This document shows, piece after piece, positions 34,846-43,988 of a stretch of DNA of 64,000 nucleotides. Both the position numbers and the translations under genes were made by a program. The stretch is taken from positions 96,933,585 to 96,997,584 of the forward strand of contig OY821519.1 in NCBI GenBank assembly GCA_963682025.1, in the 5' to 3' direction. The notes beneath the pieces were generated by a model. It had not been told where the DNA came from, searched no databases, and worked only from the letters and a program-made list of their open reading frames with translations. Position 1 is the first letter of the stretch; the number at the start of each line of letters is the position of its first letter. The DNA comes from Cordilura impudica (taxonomy: Eukaryota; Arthropoda; Insecta; Diptera; Scathophagidae).

Positions 34846-36106
34846 TAAAATAATAAATAATAACAAATATTTTTATATTAACAGAGTCCTGCAGTTGACT
34901 GCTATAAGTGATACGCTTTCTGTTTGATTTTAAGAAAGTGCTATAAAAAATTCTTTAATTACTAGATGTTTACACATCTCCCCTGCGATCGGACTAACAT
35001 GATTTTTTTTTACATATTTCTCCTGCGTTACGCTGAGGAAAGTTGTTGGAAACTTATTAGTTTTAAGGCGACTAAGTCACTCGATGAAAAATTTTTAAAG
35101 TATTATTTTTGAGCAATAGTTACTTTTTAAAGGAAATGTATTTCTAAGAAAAGGGTTTTTTTTAAAGAAAATATACTTTTTTAAAAAGAGATAGAGATAT
35201 TAAGAAAAGTTACTTTTGTACAAATATGGTATTTTTTTAAGAAAATTTACTTTTTTAAGATTATGTACTTTTTAACATACATATTTAAGAAAATAATTTT
35301 TTAGGTAAAGCTACTTTTTTAATATATCCTTTTTTAATAAAAATTATAATTCTTTCTTATAAGAAACAGTCATTCAGTAAGAAACTGAATTTTTTTTAAA
35401 GGTACAATTTTAAGAAAATTAACTTTTCTAAAACATGTACTTTTTTAAGAAAGGGTTCCTTTTTAAGAAAAGGTACTCTTTTAAGAAAGGATAATTTTTT
35501 TTAAAAATGTACTTTTTTTAAGAAAAGGTACTTTTTACGGAAATTCACTTTTTTAAGAAAACGTATCTTTTTAAGAAAAACTAATTTTCTAAGAAATAAT
35601 TATTTTTTTAAGAAAAGGTACTTTTGAAATAAAACGTACTTTTTAAAGAAAATATATTTTTATTAAAAAAGTACTATTTTAAGAAAATTTACTTTTTTAT
35701 GAAATAAAAAATAGCTTTGTAACAATATGTACTTTTTTAAAAGAAAATATACTTTTTTTAAAAAGAGGCACATATTTGCTTTTATACAAAAATGGTACTT
35801 TTTTAAGAAAATGTACTTTGTTTTTAAAAAAATTTACGTTTTTAGGAAAAGGTATTTTTTGAAGTAAAGGTATCTCTTTAATATGTCCTTTTTAAATAAA
35901 ATAATTTTTCAGAATATATTCTTTTTTAAGAAACAGTTCTTTATTATGAAAGTGTATGTAATTTTTTAAGAAAATTTACTTTTCTAACAAAACGTACTTT
36001 TTTAAGCAATGGTACTTTTTTAAGCAAAAATACCATCTTAAGAAAAGGTACATTTTTAAGAAAAGGTAATTTATGAAGAAAAAGTACTTCTTTAAGAAAG
36101 GTATTT

Positions 36107-36854
36107 TTATACCCTATACCACTATGTGGTTTGGGTATAATGACTTTGTGCTGCTGTTTGTAACTACCAAAAATATTTGACCTATTATACCGAACGAATC
36201 AGAATCACTATCTGATTCGATTTAACGATGTCCGTCCGTCCGTCCGTCTGTGTGTCCATGTAAACCTTGTAATCAAACTGCAGATCGCAAATATGAATAT
36301 ATTTTGATGAAATTTGGTACATAAGCTTTTATCGCCCATGACCGCTGTTGAAATTGGTGTGAATCGGTCCATGTTCAAATCTAGCCCCCATACAAATGAC
36401 CCCTATGAAATCGACATAAATTGCCATAAGATCCAAATTGTCATATAGATCTTACTCAAATTGGGTTTGTATGCGTTCATTACATCCATTAATGAGAAGT
36501 CCAAAAATTATACCTTTGGCCCCATATAAAACTGCTTCCCGATCTTCACTTAAATCTATCAAAGAGCAAAAATATTGCACTGATTCTTCTCAAATTTTGT
36601 TTGTATATATTTTTGCAAAATACAAGAGACTTTACGAAACATGGTCAGGATCGGTCCATTTTTGGGCCTAGTCCCCATATAGATATAGCATCAGATATGA
36701 ACTTTTTCATATCTGCAACCAAAAAAATTAATAAAAATCCCACTCAAATTTGGTTAATGCTTATTTTCTATGTCCATTAGTTGGGCCTAAGAGATAGGGT
36801 TTCTAACCGCTTGGTATAGTCGGTCTAGACCGACTAAAATTTTCTTACTTGTTT
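36107..36854 (+). mobile_element. INE-1-like family D, near full length
   Basis: It begins TTATACCCTATACCACTATG, has a three-unit GTCC run (about 36230-36246), and ends with the palindrome and CTTACTTGTTTT. A short deletion has removed part of the subterminal GGTATAGGGTATCG block before the palindrome. Confidence 0.85.
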
Positions 36855-36910
36855 TAAGTAAAGGTATTTTGTTAAGGAAACATAATTTTTTAAGAAAAGA
36901 TACTTTTGTA

Positions 36911-37282
36911 TGTCCCGGTTTACACATGAAATTTTTCTTTTTGAAATTGTTTGAAATTCTCTTTTAAACTTTCATTCGTGTCTACACACTGAAGTTTTTG
37001 TATTGAAATTCACGATTTGTTCATGTATACTTTATCACTTTATTTATTTTATAATTTTATTCCAGTAAAATTATCTTTATTTCAAATTATTGTCTTTCTT
37101 AACACAAACGAATATAAAAATTAAAGAAAACGTAAAATAACTTCACTTTGAAAATTACGAAGCAAGAAACAAAAGAGAATTTCAGAGTACATGAAAGTAT
37201 GTACCCCTGCCATTCTTCTCTCCCGTCTCTCCTATAAACTCAAAACTTTCAGCTAGAAAACTTTCATGTGTGAACGCAGACT
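36911..37282. mobile_element. MITE with GTTTACACATGAAA-type termini
   Basis: TGTCCCGGTTTACACATGAAA on the left and, inverted from the right, AGTCTGCGTTCACACATGAAA give imperfect terminal repeats of about 20 bp. The 370-bp interior is unlike the surrounding minisatellite. The target duplication is unresolved. Confidence 0.65.
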
Positions 37283-38584
37283 AGGAAAAGGTAATTTTTT
37301 AAGAATATGTATTTTATTAGAAAATGTATTTTTTAAAAAAGTACTATTTCAAGAAAAGGTACTTTTTTAGAAAAAGGTAGTTTTTCAGGAAAAGGTACTT
37401 TTTTAGGAAAAGGTACTTTTTTAGAAAAAGGTACTTTTTTAGGAAAAAGTACTTTTTAGGACAAAAGAGCCTTTTTAGGAAAGGGTATTTTTTTTAAGAA
37501 AATGCATTTAAAATAATGTACTTTTTAACAGAAGGTTATTTTTTTAAAAAAAGGTAGTTTTTAACCATTGGCCCCATATAAAGATGAAGAATTTAAAGAT
37601 GAAGAATTTAAAGCCATTTTTTAAGATGTACTTTTTAAGAAAAAATAAGTTTTCTAAGAAGATATACTTTTTAAGAAAAGTCCTTTTAAAAGATATTTTT
37701 TGAAGCAAAGGTACTTTCTTAAGAAAAGTTACTTTTAAAGCAAAGATACTTTTCTGAAAATTTTGAAGAAAAGGTACTTTAAGAAAATGTACTTCTGTTA
37801 GAAAAAGTACTTTTTTAGAAAAAGTACTTTCTTAGAAAAAGTAATTTTTTAGAAAAAGTACTTTTTTAAGAAAATTCACTTTTTTAAAAAGGTAATTTTG
37901 TTACTTTTTTAAAGTAAGGTACTTTTAGACGCAAATCTTATTTTTCGAGAAAATATATTTTTTTTAAGAAAACATATTTTTTTAAAAGACATATTTGATA
38001 AGAAAATGTACTTTTTAAAAAACAGTCCTTTTTATAACAAATGAACTTTTTTACAAAAATTTATTTTTCAAAGAAAAAATACTTTTTTAAGAAAGGTACT
38101 TTTGTAAAAAAATTTGGTTTATTTATTTAAAAAAGATACTTTTTAAAGAAAATGTACTTTTTAAGGGAGGTACTTTTGTAGGAAAACGTACTTCTTAGGA
38201 AATATTTCTTTTTTAAGAAAAGGTACTTTTAAAGAAGATTTACTTTTTCAAGAAAGATACTTCTTTAAGAAATTTTACTTTTTATAAAAAAAATTGCCCT
38301 TTTTGAAAATAAATTCGTTAAGAAAAGCTTCTTTTTTTAAGAAAATGTACCTTTTAAGAAAAGATTATTTTAATAGTTAATATTTATTGCCAGTATGAGT
38401 GTTAATTCTATGAAATTAAATATTAATAGTATGGCTTTACTTAGTCACTGGTGAGCGTAACTATGTATTAAGATTATATATGTTCATTTTCTCGAAATGA
38501 ACAAACATAATTTTAAAAATAATTGGTTACTAAATACTTAATCCATTGTTTTAAACGTTTCATATAAAAACATTCTAATAAATT

Positions 38585-38710
38585 ATTACAAAGTTTAATA
38601 TAAATACTGCCGACGATTTAATGCCCAAAACCGGTATGATTAAAATATTCACAGAGTAGTTATGATTTTAAGAAATATTTGCTTATTTCTTCTGTACCAC
38701 GCATTCTTTA
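38585..38710. mobile_element. Foldback family F, right-arm relic
   Basis: The sequence 'gccgacgatttaatgcccaa' with AACCGGTATGATT parallels the F1 right arm (gctgatgaaggctgaaatgc, then AACCGGTCCGATT). It ends TTCTGTACCACGCATTCTT, close to the family terminus CTACCACGCACCAT. Strongly diverged. Confidence 0.55.
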
Positions 38711-39251
38711 AAACGATAGTAATATTTGTGTATTAATCATTGTATAAATTGTAAACTGCCTGAAAAACGACGTATTCTAAAAACTACACAAAAGCTGAAA
38801 TAGATATTTGTTCTCTGGCAACATCTCTAATATATGTAAGGAGGGTGTATACACAAAATACAAAACAGAGAATAGTGAAAATTAAAATAATCTAAAAATA
38901 AATAATCTAAAAATAGAAATATAACGATTGTCATGTTAATGTTCGTGTTGCAATTTCTTCTGAGATTATAGAAATAGATAAAAGAAGTCATAAACATTTT
39001 GATTATATATTAATTTTCTCTTTTAAGAATACCCAAAACAGTCCCCCTCTTTTTAAAAAAATGTTCTAAAAATGTTAGACTTTTATATAGAAGTTTCGTC
39101 ATTCCGAAAAAAAATAAACAAATTTGTTTAAAATATGATATTAAGTGCGTTTGAGTACTTTTCCAGTAAAATTTCCAGTAAAAATATCCCGTAATGTAAT
39201 TAAGGAGAATAAAAAAGTACGGGTAATTGCGAAAAACACATCGAACAGAAA
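38711..39251. other. Unassigned AT-rich sequence
   Basis: Nothing recognised. Confidence 0.5.
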
Positions 39252-39296
39252 TTTTTTTTTTTTTTTTTTTGTTAACCAACATTCAGGGGATGCCCC

Positions 39297-39948
39297 CTAC
39301 AAATGGTTATGGGAACGCGGAGAGAGGGTGTCGTGTTTGTGGATATTTGTCTTAAATTTTATTAGATTATAACTGTCAGGAAACACCTCTGCGGGGAGTT
39401 TATTCCACATACGGCTAGTTCGACTGATAAACGAATTCTCTCTGTAATGCGTTGTGCGGTCAACAGGACAATACACTACAAACGGGTGAGATCTGCTAGA
39501 GAAGCAGGTACAGCGAACCGAAATCCGGGCACTTGCAATAAGTTCGCTAATCTCAGAAGAACATTTTCCACGGTAATATCTATAGAACCGTGCTACACAA
39601 CAAACATTCCGACGATGTTCCAATAAATCAATAGAATTGGATACCCTATTGTCATTGATGAGCGCCAACCCCCTCCTTTGCACACGGTCCAGTAGCTCCA
39701 AAATAGACTTTGAAGCTCCTGTCCATATATGGGACTTGTATTCCATTTTCGGTCGGATGTAAGTGGTATAGATTTTAAGGAGATCAGAAGGAGTGAAGTA
39801 ATTTATGCACCGTTTTAGAAAAGCAAGACACTTGTATGCTTCTTTCGACACTTGAAAAACATGCTCGTTCGAATGAATATCACGGTGAATTCTTATGCCA
39901 GAACATCAAGAGTATCCGATTCCTCAATACCTATATCACCCATATATA
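39297..39948 (-). pseudogene. LINE ORF2, C-terminal part
   Basis: A 184-residue frame (39851-39297) carries the thumb and C-terminal region: TYIRPKMEYKSHIWTGAS, LLDRVQRRGLALINDNRV, FYRYYRGKCSSEI and RTSRMWNKLP. With one shift it reads upstream to MGDIGIEESDTLDVL, next to the mariner insertion. Confidence 0.85.
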
Positions 39949-39950
39949 TA

Positions 39951-41252
39951 AAGGGTCCGCCATCTAACGTTTTTTTTTTTTCAACTAGTGCTTATTTCAT
40001 GAATGGTAACACTTAGCTCATGTCTGATTTGACAGATAATTAGTTTTATCCTTCCGCTGAACGAATATGGTTGTGTATACGCTTGAACAACGCTGGGAAC
40101 TATAGCGACATTACTTTGAAAATCATGGTAATGTTGCAGAATGTGTGCGAAAATTGCGTACGAATTTTGGAAGAAGAGAAGCACCGTCAGCTCCGTATGT
40201 TCGTTATCTTGTGAAAAAAGTGAAAAAAACTGGTATCCTCATCGATAAACCAAAGCGTGAAAAGCCAAAAACAGTGCATACACCCGAGAATATTGCTGCT
40301 GTGGCAGAAAGTGTGCGTGAAGCGCCATCAACATCAATTCACCGTCGTTCTCAAGAATTGAACATTTCGGCGGCATCATTGAGACGAATTTTGCATAAAG
40401 ACCTTGGTATGACGCCATACAAAGTCCAATTGGTTCAGGAGTTGAACCCAACTGACCATGCGTTTTCGCTTCGCTAAGTGGGCCTGCGATCGACTTACAG
40501 AAGATGCCGACTTTGCCAAAAAAAAAAATCATCTTTTCAGATGAAGCTCATTTTGATCTTGGCGGGTATGTAAACAAGCAAAATTGTCGCATTTGGGGCA
40601 TAGAAAACCCGCACGCATACATTGAAAAGCCGATACACCCAAAACGAGTTACTGTTTGGTGCGGATTTTGGTCCAGAGGCATAATTGGGCCATTTTTCTT
40701 CGAAAATGAGCAAGGAGTGGCCGTTACAGTAAATGGCGATCGTTATCGAGCCATGTTGAACGAATTTTTGTTCACAAAAATTGAAGAGGAGGATATTGGC
40801 AACATTTGGTTTCAACAGGACGCCGCTACGTGCCACACAGCCGAAGCTACACTCGATGTTTTGCGCCCTGTTTTTGAAGATCGCATTATCAGCCGCAGAG
40901 CTGATGTCGTTTGGCCACCTCGGAGCTGCGATTTGACATCGTTGGACTATGATTTGTGGGGTGCCCTCAAAGACAAGTGTTACGCCAACAAGCCAGAGAC
41001 AATTGACGCTTTAAAGGACAATATTCGTGAAGCCATTGGTGAAATACAGCTGCACACAATCGATAATGTGCTTAAAAATTGACCGATCGTGTAGGCTACT
41101 GCATGGCCAGCAGAGGCAGCTATTTGAATGAAATTATTTTCCATTATTAACCGGAAGGATTGTACTTTCAAATAAAAAAAGAAATTTGAGATAATATTCA
41201 GTAGTTTTTTTTATAGCATTTTCAAAAAAAAAAAGTTATTTGGCGGACCCTT
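39951..41252 (+). mobile_element. DD41D mariner (rosa-like), complete ends
   Basis: The terminal inverted repeats are AAGGGTCCGCCA followed by T-rich sequence on the left and TGGCGGACCCTT preceded by an A run on the right. TA flanks both sides (39949-39950 and 41253-41254). The 1302-bp length is normal for a mariner. It is inserted in LINE ORF2 in the opposite direction; LINE reading continues on each side. Confidence 0.9.
40067..41151 (+). pseudogene. DD41D mariner transposase, lightly broken
   Basis: It starts at ATG 40067 (MVVYTLEQRWEL), with a TAG at codon 13. The HTH region (NVAECVRKLRTNFG; ENIAAVAESVREAPSTSIHR; LRRILHKDLGM) runs to 40460. Then come MRFRFAKWACDRL, IIFSDEAHFDLGGYVNKQNC (first Asp), WFQQDAATCHTAEA (second Asp) and VVWPPRSCDLTSLDYDLWG (third Asp). 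I count 41 residues between the second and third Asp, i.e. DD41D. Frameshifts lie near 40458, in the A run at 40520, and near 41080. The C-terminus MASRGSYLNEIIFHY ends at 41151. Confidence 0.9.
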
Positions 41253-41461
41253 TAGATGACATTGTTGAATCCATGGCCCTGTGGGTCAATATACAACATT
41301 GAGTCTTCAGCGCATTAAAATCAACCCTATTCGCTTTATCCCACTCGGAGATTGTTAACAGGTCTTGATTGAGTGTGTCATTCATTGTCTGCCTCTTGCA
41401 CCCAATCTCCAAGAGGCTGGGCCTACAATTAAATTAAAATGAATGACAAATGCTGCTGTTA

Positions 41462-43393
41462 TTATAAACAGTTAAAACTCTGACCAAGAAGGTCATTCAG
41501 AAAGATAAGGAAAAGAGAAGGAGAAATAACGGAACCTTGGGTTACCCCTGAATTAAGCTGAAACTCATTAGATGAGACCCCATCAATAACAACACGTATT
41601 GTTCGGTCTCTGAGAAAACTCGATATAAATCGAGAGAAATCATTACCGACCCCAAATGCAATAAGCTTTGATATCAATGCACTGTACCATACATGATCGA
41701 ATGCCTTGGAAATATCTGAAGCAACCACTTTACTTTCGCCAAAACTGCAAATGGATCGACTCTAGCGGTCAGAAAGTAGAGCTCACAGGTCTTCCGTGGA
41801 GCGATTTCTACGGAAGCCATACTGTCGATCATTAAGAAGTGAGTTAGCCTCTAGGTAGTTCACAAGATGGAAATTGATCATGCTCTCCATCACCTTTGAG
41901 AGCGCAGAGCAGATTGCAATTGGACGGTAATTTTCACGGTTATTAGCCACACCCTTTTTAGGGATTGGTTGGATATTAGCAACTTTCCAGCAAGAGGGAA
42001 AGACTCCCGCATGGTTCGAAAGGCTGAAAAGGTTGGCCAATGGACTGGCTAGCGTCGAAGAGCACTGTTTCAGCACCAGTGCTGGTATACCATCCGGTCC
42101 CGGAGATTTATTAATGTTGAGATCCGAAATAATGTTCTCGGAATAATATCTTAGGCATAGTACAAGATACTCTTTCGAATTCAGGCAGTGGTTGATAACA
42201 ATCCGGCAAAAATTAATTTTTTGCAAAAAGTTCAGCTAAAAGGTCAGCCTTATTAACCGGGTCAACGAATATCCGATCATTCATTATAAGAATCCGGATA
42301 GCAGAACTAGCATTATTCTTTACTCTTTTAACAAATGACCAAAAGCTCTTGCTGCCCCGAGGAGTAGAAAGAACTTTAGCACGAAGACGCTGATCGTGAA
42401 GACACTTTTCGCGCCTTAGTACTTTGGCACATTCTTAGCAGCTCAGTGACGGAATTTTGATTTTCACGCCAATATCTGAATGCTTCCTCTCTGGATCTGA
42501 CTGCATCTCTGCAAGTTTGGTTAAAGCAAGATTTTTGATTATGTTTAGCCGAAATGTGCTTTGATGGAATGAATAATCTCATACCAAGCACTATTATGTT
42601 TTCCACCATTATCGCTGCAGCATCAACAGTATTATCTAGGAAACAAAGTTTCCAGTTGAAATGCTTGAAGAAATCAGTGAGCTCGGCCCAACGCGCCTTT
42701 TCGTAAATCAAAACTGAGCGTTTCATAGCTGGTGTTGAAACACTGTGAAGTACAGAGTACGAAAAAGATGCGGAAATGGTGCACTGATCCGAATTACCGA
42801 GACGTGCAAGTATTTTTACTTCATACTTGTCAGGGTGTGAAGTTAGAAAAAGGTCGAAAGTATTCTGTATTTGCCCTTCAATACACGCAATGTGCGTTGG
42901 TTCATTCACTAGTTGCGCTAAGTGGTTATGTGCGGCGAAAAGCTCAACGTAACGGCCTTCGGGAGTTGTTTGACTCGAATGGTGAAGCCAAGAAGAGTTG
43001 CGAATATTAAAACCTCCGGTAACTACGATTTCGCTATTCGGGCAACTCTCTAGGATTCTAGTTATGGATTCAGAAAGGGCATCGAAGCCATTATAGGTAC
43101 GCTCCCTTTCTATGTTTGGACTTCTGTACAAAGTGAGTTAAATTCTGCATCATCACAGTTGTAATATTGCTGGAACTGGTACTCAATATTGTCGCGAATG
43201 TACATTGCAACGCCCCTATGAAAACTAAAAATGGATAGATGGCGATAACCAGGTATGTGGAAATCCTGTGGATCAGCATCATCACTTACCTGGATCTCAC
43301 ATAAGGCAAAAACATCCGGCCGATGGAAGCGAATGTGGGCATATACAGAGAAAAAATTCGTCCTCAGTCCACGTATGTTACAGAATTCTATTC
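41462..43393 (-). pseudogene. LINE ORF2, endonuclease and RT part
   Basis: Three frames (43285-43091, 43131-42376, 42226-41783) and one more (41728-41462) follow one another with shifts. The first two hold the apurinic-like endonuclease, including a GGFN motif where functional enzymes have GDFN. The linker has CFNQTCRDAVRSREEAFRYW. The RT fingers and palm follow, with ASDISKAFDHVW carrying a catalytic Asp and GVTQGSVISPSLFLIFLNDL. An abrupt loss of similarity near 41460 removes the (Y/F)ADD block. Confidence 0.8.
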
Positions 43394-43464
43394 TGAATTA
43401 AGCTGATATTACAAAATTAATAAAAATATAAGTCAATATTCCAAAAAAACAAAGAAACACAAAT

Positions 43465-43865
43465 TAGAGCATTATAGTCAGTCTAAACCGCCTATGCGAC
43501 ATCAGCTTAGGAAAAGGGTCTTAGAGCGAACCGTACTGGTTCTGATTATGAATGGACATAAAAAAATTAGCATAAACCAAAATTTAGTGAGATTGCCACT
43601 TTTGATAGAAAATATTTAAAACATTTTCTTAGGGAATGTGTCCAAACTATACATAGTGAGGTTACTGATTGTTCTAAAAATTTATAGAAACAATATTTGA
43701 GTAAAGCGTGTTATATTTGAAAATAAATATTCAAGATATCAGACGGACGGGCGGATATCGTTAAATCGACTATGAATAGTCGAGCGTATATTAATATGGT
43801 GTTCTAAGTTAAAAATTTTCCGTAAAATACAAATATCAGTCTTAACTCATTATGGGCCCAACCCA
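43465..43865 (-). mobile_element. INE-1-like family D, degenerate copy
   Basis: 'attatagtcagtctaaaccg', 'gcataaaccaaaatttagtg', 'cagacggacgggcggatatc' and the following 'gttaaatcgact' mark it. Much of the interior is deleted. Confidence 0.6.
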
Positions 43866-43988
43866 GGGGTTTAGATATAAAGAGATGGCATTGAAAATAA
43901 GAGAATGCAAAATGTAAAATGTTCACCAGGAATATTTGATATGATTGAAGTAATGCTTACTTCTCGCAACTATAATTAATTAATAAAA

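Larger units (their letters stand above)
32054..35008. repeat. Second inverted-repeat pair, interleaved with the first
   Basis: The sequence at 32054-32097 (TCATGTGAGTCCGATCACAA, then GGGAGATGTGTAAACATC) recurs inverted at 34965-35008 with three differences in 44 bp. Both pairs share the GATGTGTAAACATC motif. The order is left-1, left-2, right-1, right-2, so the pairs overlap instead of nesting. Confidence 0.75.
35085..38365. repeat. Degenerate minisatellite of TACTTTTTTAAGAAAAGG-type units
   Basis: About 2.1 kb of loose repeats of 15-20 bp alternating 'tactttttt' and 'aagaaaagg' (several near-identical runs, e.g. 37340-37450). It is interrupted by a D copy (36107-36854) and a MITE (36911-37282). 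Each half is near self-complementary in composition. No reading frame is preserved. Confidence 0.85.
39252..43393 (-). mobile_element. LINE (jockey/CR1 group), 5'-truncated, split by a mariner
   Basis: A poly-A tail (T run at 39252-39270 on the plus strand) marks the 3' end. ORF2 is traceable across the whole span on the minus strand. The endonuclease begins near 43390 (FCNIRGLRTNF, FHIPGY, HRGVAMYIRDN), then IVVTGGFNIRNSSWL and LGNSDQCTI. The RT follows (SPGPDGIPALVLKQC, RPIAICSALSKVMESMI, ASDISKAFDHVW, GVTQGSVISPSLFL). The C-terminal part after the mariner runs YKCLAFLKRCINYF, ELLDRVQRRGLALI, SFISRTSRMWNKLP. ORF1 and the 5' end are missing. FADD/YADD is lost in the decayed stretch after 41462. 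Confidence 0.85.

Noticed and set aside
35026..38460. Element ends around the second minisatellite (gttacgct / agcgtaac and actaagtcact)
   Set aside because: The inverted matches are 8-11 bp with inconsistent spacing, too weak to call termini.
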